Below are positions 46,713 through 57,758 of a stretch of 64,000 nucleotides of DNA, in pieces. The translations under genes were made by a program, and so were the position numbers. The stretch comes from Asterias amurensis (taxonomy: Eukaryota; Echinodermata; Asteroidea; Forcipulatida; Asteriidae): NCBI RefSeq assembly GCF_032118995.1, contig NC_092655.1, forward strand, positions 12,286,406-12,350,405, read 5' to 3'. Below the pieces are notes generated by a model. That model ran no database searches and was not told the DNA's origin. It was given only the letters and a program-made list of their open reading frames with translations. How positions within the stretch are numbered: position 1 is the stretch's first letter; every line of letters starts with the position of its first letter.

Positions 46713-47296
46713 ATTAAAGTCACCTGGAAATAGAATTTGTTTTCTTTCAAACATAAGAGTATGTGCTTACGAACAATAAAACAATTTTTTTAGTAATTGT
46801 TTGTCACGATTTATATGTTTAAAAAATACATAAAGTTGTTTGGGGGGCTGACTCCGCCTACCCCTTTTGTGACGTCAATCGAGGCAGACTTTGCCTGCAA
46901 TGCGTATAGTAAACACACGTGCAAAGTACATGTACGTCATGGTCATGAGTTGGTACATTTCAAAAAGTGTTTTTCTGCATTCAGCAGCAATACACCTGGT
47001 CGGCATTGCCGGAAAAGAACAATTTTTTTTTTTTTTGAAACGTACAAACTCACGACTTGGTCCGTACATGTACTTTGCAATTGTGTTTACTCTACGCATT
47101 ACAGGCAAAGTCTGCCTCGATTTACGTCACGAACAGCGCCCTCTCGGGTCGGGGTCTACTCTTAAATTTGTAAATAACATAAGAACTGATTTTTTTAAAC
47201 CTTAGATAACTGTTTATTCACATTCCACTCATCAAAACACATATATTAGTGACAAAAGCTTTATTTTGAAAAAATACCACTTCCAGGTGACTTTAA
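46713..47296. mobile_element. TIR element with nested foldback
   Basis: Outer inverted ends TTAAAGTCACCTGGAA and TTCCAGGTGACTTTAA. Inside, 46869-47130 is a second foldback whose arms read GTGACGTCAATCGAGGCAGA and continue to a TATAGTAAACAC word, mirrored at 47080-47130. No coding potential. Confidence 0.75.
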
Positions 47297-47371
47297 ATAC
47301 ACTATCATCGTTGTTATCATTAGTACAGGGGTGAGAGTCATTACTAACCAAAAAGTCTGAAACTAACCTAC

Positions 47372-47646
47372 GAGTACGAGTCCTCTGTTGACATATGTTT
47401 CCTCCTAGCCACTGCAAACAGGTCCGAGGCTTTCTCCTTAATAACAGGACATATAAACTTCTGCTGGTAGGCCGTGAAGGTTTTTTTGTGGATCATCCTC
47501 AAGTTCATGAAGTTAAACATGAGGAGAACGCTGGCGTAATCGTTGCCGGAGAGGACCAAGGCCGATGCGAGCTGTAGGTCTCCAAGGTGTGTACCCTGTA
47601 GAGTCTCCTGGCAGCAGAAGTAGCTGATATGACCCTGTTCACATTT
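47372..47646 (-). CDS. Exon 6 of the six-exon gene
   Basis: Acceptor GTATGTTTCAG. Has LGDLQLASALVLSGNDYASV, then FMNLRMIHKKTFTAYQQKF, the most recognisable block of the family. The exon runs into TAG unless the GTAGGT donor at 47371 is used. Confidence 0.7.
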
Positions 47647-50600
47647 CTGAAACATACAGAAGGTATAAGATAAGCATGTTTAAGTGTTTGTCCAGTACTT
47701 TCCCTATAAACATTTCCAACTCATTAGAAATAATAATAGTAATAATATCGAAGTCTTACATAGCGCACGTATCTGCCAAACGAGGTACATGTACTCAAGG
47801 CACTGAGTATTGTATACAAACTTTCAGAAAGATACGTTATTGCAGTGATGAGTTCTGAGACCCAATTATTTAGCACCTTAAGGATTTACAAGGTGCTACA
47901 GAGCATACAGCAGCCACTGCCAGCAGCCAGGAATACAGGGGTTAACCCCTTCTGGGCGAACCAGGGCTACAAAAAGCCTTTTATACATCCACAGGGTAAT
48001 TTGTATATATTTCCAATACCACCAGAAAATCAGGAGAAAATCAAAATCATTTGCAGTTGCATGCCCTAAGATGTGAAATTCCATTCCACACTCCATCACA
48101 AGTTCTACATGTAGCTCTGTTACCATCAAAAGGTCACTGAAAACGTAATTAATAATCTGTAATTCTCGCCCCGCTTGTTGGCCTGCACGTTCTTGTCATT
48201 GAGAGACCGGCTTTTGCTGGACTTTCTTTGCCTCAATGCTGCAGGCTTGGCCTGGGCCCAATTTCATAGAGCTGCTAAACACAAAAATTTTGCTTAGCAT
48301 GACATACATAAGTACTTCCTTGAAAAAAACAGGATTACCAACCAAATTTCCATCTGTTGCATATTGCTTGATACTGGTATGCAGCTAATGTTTGCTTATA
48401 AAACCTGAAAATCACATGAAAATGTGGTAGGCCAGTTTTTATCAAGGCAAAAATTTCATAATAAGCAAATTTTTGTGCTTAGCAGCTCTATCAAATTGGG
48501 CCCTGGTCATGGCTTCCCTCTTGGTTTCTAATTCATCCCCATTGTTGTTTCTTCTTTGATGCACTGAGCCCTTTGAAACCTTAGGAAACGGCACTTTCCT
48601 AATAAAATGGTGTCATTAATATTATTGTCAAAGAAACGCTACAGAATTGGTAATAAAACAAATCAAGAAGATCCAAGATTTACATAAAACTCACACGGTC
48701 CAGTGATGATAGTAGAAAACATCCCTTGAAATATTTTTGTCTGAAATGTCATATTTGATGAAATACAAGTAATCTAATTTGGCATTTCGCTCAGTGAGTG
48801 TTTTAGTCTTCTTCTTTTGTTGCATTGATGTCATGCAAAATGAGTAATTGGTTTTTCTCTATTTTCTTGTGAACCAGATGGCCGATCGATCTCAAACTTC
48901 TACAAGTGTGTCAGCTATGTATGTGGTGGATTACACAACGTGCTTACACTGCCAGCAACTGTTTTGTAAGCAAAAATAATTATGTAATGTTCCTTTAAAG
49001 AAACTGGATACTATTGGTAATTGTCAAAGACCAATCTTCTCACTTGCTGTATCTCAACATATAACAAACCTGTGAAAATTTGAGCATTGAAGTTGCGAGA
49101 TAATAATGAAAGAAAAAACACCCTTGTCACTTGAAGTTGTGTGCTTTCAGATGGTTGATTTCGAGACCCCAAATTCTCAATCTGAGGTCTTGAAATCAAC
49201 TTTGTGGAAAATTACTTCTTTCTCGAAAAGTACGTTACTTAGGAGGGAGCCGTTTCTCACAATGTTTTATATTATCAACCTCTCCCCATATTCATAATCA
49301 AGTAACGTTTTATGGTAATAATTATTTTGAGTAATTACCAAGTGTCCACTGCCTTTAAGCAACAAAGTTGTATCTCAGAAATAAGACCTTGTTGCACTGA
49401 GAAATATGTTTGGTTTGTATGTTATAATTATAAAAAAAGGGAATAAAAGGGTAGCGACGAGCTCTTTAATGGCCGTTTAAAACCGGCAGGGTCGTTGCCA
49501 TGTGATAAAGGCCCGGGCCGAGCGAGGTCTTTTATCGCACGGCAGCACGGCCAACTCACCGACAGCGCCTGCATCGCCTGTAACAAGAAACGTCTTGCAC
49601 TTTGACTAACCGGTTATAAACAGAGTCCAGCTGGTCATTATCAACCGTTTAAACACCCCCGCGTGACGCGCTCTCCACCAATAGGAATAGCGAAACTGTC
49701 TGAGGTACATGTATTTATGAATGTAGACTTACCCATGACACATGGGCTGATGTTCCATTAGGCATGACATCAACCTCAACAGGCTGGTGGCAGGTCGGAC
49801 AGTAAGGTCGTGCTTCCATTGCCAGGTCCCTCATTCTCGTCTCACTAATAATGAAGAACCTGGTCTTCTCTGCTCCTTTGGGGCTTTCCAGTTCTCTGTG
49901 GAGACCAGGTCTTGAAGAGGAACTCTCCCCTTCTTCACCGTGTGAATGATCTTTGGTGTTGTCTTGTTCCTCTCTAGATTTGGTTACATACGGCAAGCCG
50001 ACACTGCTCTTTCTGTAAATCAGATATGAAGACAACTCGTATTTCCTTCACCAATTAATTAACGCTTGGTTTGTCTGTTGTTTTTTTTTGTATGTTTGTT
50101 AATTGGTTGTTTGTAATCTTCCCATCAAGGGAACTCAGCAAACTCCCACAAGGGGATACAAATTGTGACTGAGGTCAGTACTTATTGTAGTCATTCTACA
50201 GGGTGTCTAAGAAAAAAAACATAAACTTTTGAAATAGCTGCCGAATAAAAAACATATGATTCCGGGGGAAAGGTTCATATGCATGGATAGCTTATGGACT
50301 CAACTTTCATATGACACCAAGGAGTCCGAAAATATTTCATGATTGGGCGAGCACTGCTCACTTTCGTAAAGGGTGTAAAAATTAGGTTGCGTAGGAATTA
50401 GCCTTCCAATGGAGTTTGCAAAATCAAACCAAAGATTTCGCCTATTCTTCAGTGAGCAGTGCTCACCCAAGCATGAACTATTTTTGGATTATTTTGTGCC
50501 ATATAAAATTTGGGTCCATAAGCTCTCAGTACATATAAACTTTTTCTCCCAGTATTATATATATATTTTTATTCGGCAGCCATTTAAAAAGTGTATAGGT

Positions 50601-53600
50601 TTTTTTTTGAGACACACGGTAGTACCAATGTATCCATGATAAACACACCTGTCTTTGTTGTGAGAACAATAATGAACACAAATTCACCAAAGAGAACAAA
50701 CTAACCTATTTTTAAGGGAAGTCAGAGGTTCATCAGAACTGTCATCCAGGCTCATGTCTTCATCTTCCTGCGGCTCGTCCTTTACACACACAAAGTCCCT
50801 GGTCATTTTGTTGTTAACACTGATTGTAAGAAATAAGTAAAAAATACATGTTAATAATGCAGACTGTCAACAGTATCGTTAATACAACACAAAACATAAT
50901 AATAATAATAATAATAATAATAATATTGAAGTCTTATATAGCACACCAAACAAGGTACTCCAGGCGCTGAGTATATACAAACTTTCAGAAAGATATGTTA
51001 TTGCAGTGATTAATTCTGAGACCCAATTATTCAGCACTTTATAAGGGCATATACAAGGTGCTATGACGCATACAACAGCCACAGCCAGGAACACCGGGGC
51101 AAACCCCTTCTCTTTTCTATAAGTGCACTGGGTTCTTTTACATGTGTTACGCATGGGACCAACGGCTTTACGTCCCATCCGACGGACGAAGCAATGGTAA
51201 AGTGTCTTACTTAAGGACACAAGTGTCACGGCTGGGGATTCGAACTTTACAAGGTGCTACGGCGCATACATTATACAGCAGCCACAGCCAGGAACACCGG
51301 GGCAAACCCCTTCTCTTTTCGATAAGTGCACTGGGTTCTTTTACATGCGTTACACAACACATGGGACCAACGGCTGTACGTCCCATCCGAAGGACGAAGC
51401 AATGGTTAAGTGTCTTGCTTAAGGACACAAGTGTTTTTAAAGCCAGTGTATACTGTTGGTTATTGTCAAAGACAGTATCCACACTTGGTGTAACCCAACA
51501 GATGAAAAATAACAAATCTGTGAAAATTTGATGTTGAAAGAAATCAAAGTTGCAAGATATTAATAAAAGAAAAAACATCGTTGCAAAGAACGTGTTTTCA
51601 GTTTTCAGATGCCTCAGAATGGGCAGGCGTCATGTCTGAACTTTTGTCTCTTTCTCTTAAAGGCAGTGGACACTATTGGTAATTGTCAAAGACTAGCCTT
51701 CACAGTTGGTGTATCTCAACATATGCATAAAATAACAAACCTGTGAAAATTTGAGCTCAATCAGTCATCGAAATTGCAAGATAATAATGAAAGAAGAAAA
51801 AACCCTTGTCACACGAAGTTGTGTGCGTTTAGATGGTTGATTTTGAGACCTCAAAATTCTAAATCTGAGGTCTCGAAATCAAATTTGTGGTGTGGAAAAT
51901 TACTTCTTTCTCGAAAACTACGCCACTTCAGAGGGAGCTGTTTCTCACAATGTTTTATAAATACTTTCAACCTCTCCCCATTACTTGTTACCAAGTAAGG
52001 TTTGATGCTAATAATTACTTTGAGTAATTACCAATAGTGTCCACTGCCTTTAAGCTGTTAGTTAGGTCCTACTCAAGTTGACACAAAACAATTTTGATTT
52101 ACCCTTTTGATGAAGATGGCATTTCGTCGTCATCTGATCGCTGTCCGTCATACACAGGGGTCGTCAATAGGCTGTACACAACAAATTTTAAAAATGCAAC
52201 CAAATTTATTACTTTTTTCTATTACAAAAGATAAGGTTGCTATGTAGCCAATGTACAAATCAAAACAGCAATTCATTTGGAAAATTTAATAAGGGAATAA
52301 AAGTGTAGCAACGAGTTCTTTCACGGCCGTTTAAAACAGGCAGGGTCATTGCCATGTGATAAAGGCCCAAGCCGAAGGCGAGGGCCTTTATCACACGGCT
52401 ACAACCCTGCAAGGTTTTAAACGGCCTTTAAACAGGTGTTAAAGACGAGTCACTGTTCTTTCATTCCCATTAATAAATGCCTTTTTGGTTAAAAGGCGTA
52501 ATTAAGGAAGAAACTCTGTAAAACTTATTCGTTTCTGACGTGCTTGAGCTCTGTATGTACAACGTCCGTGTTATGCATTGTTACACATGTTACATGTATG
52601 ACTGAGACGCCTATTTCCGGTTAAGTTTGTGCGCGTTAGTCTTGGTGCAACACATTCTCGTTTTCCTTTCACACACAGCGCAGCCAACTTACCGACAGCG
52701 CCCGCATCGCCCGCATCGCCCGTAACAAGAAACGTCTTGCACCAAGACTAGCGCGGAGTGCCGCTCACAACCGGTTATAAACACTGGTCATTATCAAAGA
52801 CTAATTAAACACCCCCACGTGACGCGCTCTCCATCAATAGGAGTAGTGAAACTGTCAGAGGTATTTATGAATAAAAATTTAATTTACTTGATTACTTGAA
52901 TCTATTCTAAGCTATCACTGTACCTGGCATCCTTGGATGAGGTTTGTACACGAGACAAACTAACAGGCGTTGGGTTGGATGGCAATTTGAGTGTTACTGA
53001 AGATGTCAGCCTGTGTTAATGACAAAAATAATCATAATAATATTAATAATGGAGCAGTTACATTGAGCTCTCTAAGAATCAACAACGGAATTAAACAAAA
53101 CTAATTGTAGTCTGAAGACAATGATATTAGAAGAAACATTATAGTCTGGGAGTTTCTGAGTTGGCGCTTGAAGGTCGCAGTAGATGTTGCTTCCCTGATG
53201 ATAGCGCACTAGCCCACCTTGTTGAGCTGTTATGGCTCCGCTTTTAACATCGGTCTCATCACTGTCGCAACAAGGTGGGCTAATAGCGCACAGGCACAGC
53301 AGCTTGTTCCACAATTTAGGGGCAACAACATAAAAAATTTGTCCCCAGCCTCAGGGGGGAAACTTTCTTTGTAGAGGGCGACTTTCACGGTGGGGAAGGG
53401 CTAGGGTGGTGGGGGTTTCGAGATGTGAAATGGACTATTTAGCCGTAGGGTAAGATTTCCGTATAATCATGCTACCTTTTTTAAATTTATTTTTACTAGC
53501 AAAACGAGCATCTAATTTGTTTAGGCTAATAGGCCTAATATTAATACGCTAATAATATTAATACCCTACTAGTCTATTTCATAATAACAAAAAAGAAGGT

Positions 53601-54199
53601 GATTTTAGGTCTAGTTTTCCCTTTCATTCTTCAAAGAATCATTGCAAAATTTTACAAACAGTTATGTTATTAAAACTAAAAAGATTAGTTGCGAAAACGT
53701 AACCCTCCTGCCTCCTGAGCAGAGTATTTATATTGTTTAAATAAACAATAAAACGTTGAGACCGCACAGAGTCCTCCACCCAGACCGGCTCTCTCCAGAG
53801 TTAGCTACCACTCCCACAAAAGAGATTCACACGTGGTTGTTGTCTACCCGCAAGTTTACTACTTTATTTATTTATAGTTTCTTCCCAAACTTACGTGTCA
53901 TCATCAAACAAATCGAGAAGCAATGTCGCCAGAGCATTGTTGTCGATACTTAGTTCATCGGCCAATCCCACCCATCGCCTGCTTACCGCAGCGGATAGCC
54001 GTACCGTAGCCTTTGGCTGGTATTGATGGGTCTCCCTCCACTTCTTCACCCGGGCTCGTGCCTTTTCTCTTTTCGACTCAAGCGACAATAAGGGTCTTCC
54101 CGCCGAGCCACGTCTTTTAGCACCTGGCATGCCTGGGAGTGGGAGTGGGTTGGATTGTACTTGGGCATGTTGTTGGGCTTCCGACTGTTGCTGCTCCAT
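47372..54199 (-). CDS. Six-exon gene, unnamed multi-copy family
   Basis: Minus-strand model: exons 54199-53895, 53010-52924, 52171-52103, 50798-50706, 50012-49733 and 47646-47372. All introns are GT-AG and phases agree at every junction (2,2,2,2,0). Exon 1 begins MEQQQSEAQQ and has KRRGSAGRPLLSLESKREKA, a basic KKWRE helix and LSIDNNALATLLLDLFDDD. Exons 2-4 are short, acidic and Ser-rich. Exon 5 has YCPTCHQPVEVD. Exon 6 has KCEQGHISYFCCQ, GTHLGDLQLASALVLSGNDY and TFTAYQQKFICPVI. The order basic region, CxxC pair, second CxC/H pair, then GDL.LA.A...SGN recalls large families of uncharacterised proteins in fish and invertebrates. About 370 residues if it stops at the TAG at 47370-47368; a GTAGGT donor overlapping that stop suggests splicing to further exons that I cannot find. 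Confidence 0.7.
47715..47990 (-). repeat. SINE body, inverted, in intron 5
   Basis: Starts (plus-strand view) with an AATAATA run and GAAGTCTTACATAGCGCACG, then GATACGTTATTGCAGTGATG. It is the reverse of the SINE body seen at 50884-51240. Confidence 0.75.
48252..48504. mobile_element. TIR element, family G, intronic
   Basis: Inverted ends GGGCCCAATTTCATAGAGCT and the opposing AGCTCTATCAAATTGGGCCC. Subterminal GCTTAGCA words in both orientations. Confidence 0.8.
48612..48994. mobile_element. Foldback element, family H, intronic
   Basis: Contains CAGAATTGGTAATAAAAC at the left, ACATCCCTTGAAAT, the word GATGGCCGATCGATCTCAAA, and ends TATGTAATGTTCCT before TTAA. A better copy is 57759-58022. 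The left terminus is worn. Confidence 0.7.
48999..49354 (+). mobile_element. Foldback element, family A, intronic
   Basis: Begins directly after the TTAA (48995-48998) that ends the family H element and ends before TTAA at 49355-49358. Internal hairpin ATTTCGAGACC present. Confidence 0.8.
49435..49710. repeat. Dispersed GC-rich repeat, copy 1
   Basis: Contains GGGAATAAAAGGGTAGCGAC, GCCGTTTAAAACCGGCAGG, CATGTGATAAAGGCCCGGGC and ACCGGTTATAAACAGAG. The same order recurs, with insertions, at 52290-52480 and 52675-52875. Confidence 0.7.
49733..50012 (-). CDS. Exon 5 of the six-exon gene (CxxC module)
   Basis: Acceptor TTTACAG, donor GTAAGT. Begins RKSSVGLPYVTKS, passes an acidic Ser-rich linker, and ends RDLAMEARPYCPTCHQPVEV then TSAHVSW. 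The CPTC pair with the next exon's KCEQGH and CC could form a zinc-binding module across the junction. Confidence 0.7.
50884..51240 (-). repeat. tRNA-Leu-like SINE, inverted, near full length
   Basis: On the minus strand it has a truncated head (GTTCGAATCCCCAGCCGTGAC), CTTGTGTCCTTAAGTAAGAC, GGATGGGACGTAAAGCCG, CCAGTGCACTTATAG and a final ATT run. It lies in intron 3 or 4 of the six-exon gene. Confidence 0.85.
51245..51437 (-). repeat. tRNA-Leu-like SINE, inverted, partial duplicate
   Basis: Repeats ACAAGGTGCTACGGCGCATA through GCTTAAGGACACAAGTG, immediately beside the previous SINE and in the same orientation. Confidence 0.8.
51440..51625 (+). mobile_element. Foldback element, family A, diverged partial
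   Basis: Starts AGCCAGTGTATACTGTTGG and keeps ATTGTCAAAGAC and TGTGAAAATTTGA words. The right half is lost. Confidence 0.6.
51661..52049 (+). mobile_element. Foldback element, family A, complete
   Basis: TTAA at 51657-51660 and 52050-52053. Ends AGGCAGTGGACACTATTGG and its inverse. The internal hairpin GACCTCAAAATTC/TAAATCTGAGGTC is intact. Confidence 0.9.
52290..52875. repeat. Dispersed GC-rich repeat, copy 2, with internal foldback
   Basis: Includes the copy 1 words at its left (GGGAATAAAAGTGTAGCAAC) and right (ACCGGTTATAAACACTGG). The middle at 52330-52450 is inverted on itself: GGCCGTTTAAAACAGG against the opposing TTTTAAACGGCC, and GTGATAAAGGCCC against GGGCCTTTATCAC. Confidence 0.65.
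53202..53290. mobile_element. Small hairpin element in intron 1
   Basis: Inverted arms TAGCGCACTAGCCCACCTTG and the opposing CAAGGTGGGCTAATAGCGCA enclose about 45 bases. Confidence 0.7.
53330..53890. other. Intron 1 remainder
   Basis: AT-rich with no additional supported feature. Confidence 0.4.
53895..54199 (-). CDS. Exon 1 of the six-exon gene
   Basis: The first in-frame ATG after the upstream TGA lies at 54199. The frame is open 57 codons further upstream, without an ATG. Basic, with SKREKARARVKKWRETHQYQ. It ends DLFDDDT across a GTAAGT donor. Confidence 0.7.
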
Positions 54200-54469
54200 T
54201 CTCCCTCCCGAAGAAGGCCAAGAAAGAAGGGCCAATTTGACACACACAGGAATATCGAAATAGCTTCTTTTACAATCCGCTAAAAGTACCGTGGTGCTAC
54301 TCTGAAGAAAAGTGCTCACGAAGTGCGAAATGTTCTTGGCTAGGCTCTCAGGGCTTGGTTTGTCAGTCACATGTGGTCAGACAACCAAGTGCTGCACAGA
54401 ATAAACGTGGACTGTGTGGTGGTGGGTGTCATGTTTATGTCTGAAACGATCAAGACGTTCCGGCCCAAC

Positions 54470-54740
54470 TTTAGAATCGGCCCAACTGTAGTTGGAACCG
54501 GTCCCCAACTCGAGTTTTCCTATTTGGGACTGCCCAAAGCTCATGAACTTAGGAGGCCTACATGTAATAAATTGCTCCTTTCAAGTTTCTCTCGTCTTAA
54601 TTGTGGCCCATATAAAGTGGTGGTTAATAATTTTGATTTGGCGACAGATCTCTGGATCCCAGGTTCATTTGGCCCGCCCCAACTACAGTTGGGACGATTC
54701 TCAGATTGGGATAGTCTTGGTTCCAAGACCATTGGTGTTG
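54470..54740. repeat. Diverged inverted repeat (AACTGTAGTTGG)
   Basis: GGCCCAACTGTAGTTGG near 54479-54495 is matched by CCCCAACTACAGTTGGG near 54677-54693. The enclosed sequence is not coding. It lies just upstream of exon 1 of the six-exon gene and could overlap its promoter. Confidence 0.45.
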
Positions 54741-54840
54741 CGCGGTCACACACAACCAACGTTCCGATATGCACGGCAAAAACTGTACACGCTTAATGAA
54801 CGAACGCTAGCGGGCGCTTTGTTTCTCTCACAATTTTTTT

Positions 54841-54995
54841 ATAGACCTTTTCGCAAATACTGGGGCGCGCGCGTAAAGCTTGGAATTAGGTGCATTGTGG
54901 TTTAGCTGATTACAAATTTGATTCATATATATCCCACAATGCACCTCATTCAACAGTCTGCGCTTGCGCATTGGTATTTGCGATAAGGTCTATGG
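54841..54995. mobile_element. Small foldback element, family I
   Basis: Inverted ends ATAGACCTTTTCGCAAATAC and GTATTTGCGATAAGGTCTAT, and an inner pair AGGTGCATTGTGG against CCACAATGCACCT. Confidence 0.75.
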
Positions 54996-55020
54996 TTTAT
55001 ACACGGAGGTGGGACTAGCT

Positions 55021-55740
55021 ACCTCCATGGTTTATAAACCATGATTCGTAAACCATATTTGATGCTTCAATTTTCATGGTTTATAAACCATGAATTTGAT
55101 GCTTTCCGTTTTCATGGTTTACAAACCATGTTTTTTTAGATGCCTCCGATTTCATGGTTTATAAACCATATGATTTTCATGTTTCAATTTTCATGGTTTA
55201 TAAACCATGTTTTCAAGATGCCTCAACTTTCATGGTTTATAAACCATGATTTGTAAACCATGTTTTTCATGCTTCAATTTTTATGGTTTATAAACCATGA
55301 TTTGTAAACCATGATTTTCATGTTTTAATTTTCATGATTTATAAACCATTTTGTTTTTAAATGCCTCAATTTTTTTGGTTTATAAACCATAATTTTTAAA
55401 CCATGATTTTTATGGTTTGCAATCCATGATTTTCATGCTTCAATTTTCATGGTTTATAAACCATGTTTTTAAGATGACCCAATTTTCATGGTTTATAAAC
55501 CATGATTTGTAAACCATGAATTTGATGCTTCATTTTTTTCTGGTTTATAAACCATGTTTTAAAGATGCGTAAAATGTCCATGGTTTATGAACCATGATTT
55601 ATAAATGTTTGTTGCATGTTCGTGGTTCGTAAACCATAAACTTACACACACAAAATACTGCTGGTATGTAAACCATAAAAAGGATTTGGCAACACTTTCT
55701 ATGGTTTACATCTAATTGCTATAAACCATGGTAAAAACAT
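55021..55740. repeat. Array of a 16-bp palindrome
   Basis: ATGGTTTATAAACCAT, a perfect palindrome, or a one-mismatch version, occurs roughly 15 times in 0.7 kb. Spacers are AT-rich and often contain GATGCTTCAATTTTC or AGATGCCTCA. Spacing is irregular (about 35-60 bp). Single half-sites (GTAAACCAT) are interspersed. Confidence 0.9.
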
Positions 55741-56038
55741 GCCTTAAAAATGCAATTAACAATTAATTGACATACGGCACCCCATCCATATAACTAATCC
55801 CAACTCAGTCAGGATAAGACTAGTCTAAACTCTTTGTGTTATTATGACTCCCATAAAAAGAAATTTTAATTCACCTGTCTATTAAGGGATTTTGTAAAAA
55901 TTTAGTCAATTAAATTCAAACCATACCAGCAAGTTTATGTATTGTAATCTTTTATTTTTGTATAATTTTCATTATTTTAATATAATACATGTAGATACTA
56001 TGAGGTACCAAGCAGTTCAAGAACTTTAACCAAATTAA

Positions 56039-56431
56039 AGGCAGTGGACACTATTGGTATTTACTCAAAATAATTATTAGCATAAAACCTTTCTTGGTGA
56101 CAAGTAATGGGGAGAGGTTGATAGTATAAAACATTGTGAGAAACGGCTCCCTCTGAAGTGCCATAGTTTTTGAGAAAGAAGTAATTTTCCACGAATTTGA
56201 TTTCGAGACCTCAGATTTAGAACTTGAGGTCTCGAAATCAACCATCTAAACGCACACAACTTCGTGAGACAAGGGTGTTTTTTTCTTTCATTATTATCTC
56301 GCAACTTTGATGACCGATTGACCGATTGAGCTCAAATTTTCACAGGTTAGTTATTTCATGCATATGTCGAGATACACCAACTGTGAAGGCTAGTCTTTGA
56401 CAATTACATGTACCAATAGTGTCCACTGCCT
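56039..56431 (-). mobile_element. Foldback element, family A, complete
   Basis: TTAA at 56035-56038 and 56432-56435. Ends AGGCAGTGGACACTATTGG and its inverse. A small duplication of ACCGATTG at 56308-56325 is specific to this copy. Confidence 0.9.
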
Positions 56432-56512
56432 TTAAGACTCCTAAAACTTTCCTTACCCTCAGTTGAGACTAACATACTAATTTCTCAATTTTTAGATTTT
56501 AAAATTGTTTAA

Positions 56513-56860
56513 AGGAACACGTTGCCTTGGATTGGTCGAGTTGGTCTTCGAAAAGCGTTTGTAACCGTTTTTTTTTATAAAAATTCATATGGTTGGAAAG
56601 ATGTTTAAAAAGTAGAATACAATGATCCACACAAATTTGCCTCGAAATTGCTCATTTTCCTTTTATTTTGCGAACTAACACGGTCGGCCATACCGTGTCA
56701 TTCGACGAGAAAAAGGAAAACCGTGCAATTTAGAGGCATATTTGTGTGGATCATTGTATTCTACATTTACAACATCTTTCCAACCATTATGCATTTTATA
56801 ACAAACGGTTACAAATGCGTTTCAAAGACCAACTCGACCGATCCAAGGCAACGTGTTCCT
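56513..56860. mobile_element. Foldback element, family B, complete
   Basis: TTAA at 56509-56512 and 56861-56864. Ends AGGAACACGTTGCCTTGGAT and its inverse. Central hairpin shorter than in the copy at 39935-40315. Confidence 0.9.
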
Positions 56861-56864
56861 TTAA

Positions 56865-57320
56865 CATTCTTAAAAGTTTAAACCACATAAACACCCGATA
56901 CCAGCAACCTTAAAACTAAAACAATGAAGTACCATACATGTAAATAGGACAAATGAAAAGTGAGTCAGTTTTAAACGCTTCATAAAATGAGTATAGTAAT
57001 TGGAGTATAGTAATATATATATTTATGTTTCATAAAATAAAGTGATATCCATAATTATGACAAGACAAACAAACCGTTACCAAAACACACCAAAGCCATT
57101 TAACTTTTTTTAGATACCAAACATGAAGCACCAGTGAAAATACTTAATTCTAAGAATACATGTTTTTATAGTTCTCATTTGTTTTCATAATACACATTTG
57201 TTTATAATAAAGATTTCGCCAGTTGTGTAAATTAAGCCTTTGATAGAATCGAGGGTTTCACAAGAGGATATAGCCAACATGTTGAAAAACATCCATTCTT
57301 GAGTTTGCCAACAGCCTGAA
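56865..57320. other. Intergenic, no gene seen
   Basis: AT-rich, no supported feature. Confidence 0.4.
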
Positions 57321-57325
57321 GGCCT

Positions 57326-57574
57326 TGGCCCAATTTCATGGCTCTGCTTACCATAAGCACAGAACCCACGCTTACAAAAGCAGGGAGTTATGTGCTTAAG
57401 ACAAGCGTATTTCACGAGTAAGCAGCGAATTTTGGCTTCTGTGCATGCATACTCCAGGTTACTAGGCACATACGCTTCAAGGCTAGTGCAGAAATTTGGC
57501 GCTTGCAGTAAGCAGGAAATCGTGATCGTAAGCGCAGAATTCGGCGGTTAGCAGAGCCATGAAATTGGGCCCTG
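57326..57574. mobile_element. TIR element, family G
   Basis: Inverted ends GGCCCAATTTCATGGCTCTG and CAGAGCCATGAAATTGGGCC. Several GCTTAC and GTAAGC words inside. Confidence 0.85.
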
Positions 57575-57732
57575 GTCACACAGGCCCCGATAACGAAACT
57601 GAGAACAATAAAAATGCACGATTGGTTAAATGAGCGTGGGCGAATTCTGCGTGGAGCATTTCAACCAATCGAGGGCGTGCATTTTTAACATTATCATTTT
57701 TGTTTTTGTTATCGGGGCCTGTGTGACCGGGC
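57574..57732. mobile_element. Foldback element, family J
   Basis: Inverted ends GGTCACACAGGCCCCGATAA and the opposing TTATCGGGGCCTGTGTGACC. The inner arms ATTTTAATGCACG-like and CGATTGG/CCAATCG also pair. It directly abuts family G at the left. Confidence 0.8.
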
Positions 57733-57758
57733 CTTTAGGCTTAGTCAGAACCACTTAA

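Noticed and set aside
50409..50639. Plus-strand frame of 76 codons
   Set aside because: It lies inside an intron of the minus-strand gene, is AT-rich and has no recognisable domain.
55021..55740. CRISPR-like or clustered-repeat array
   Set aside because: The repeat unit is a 16-bp palindrome with irregular, low-complexity spacers in animal DNA. There is no leader or associated gene.
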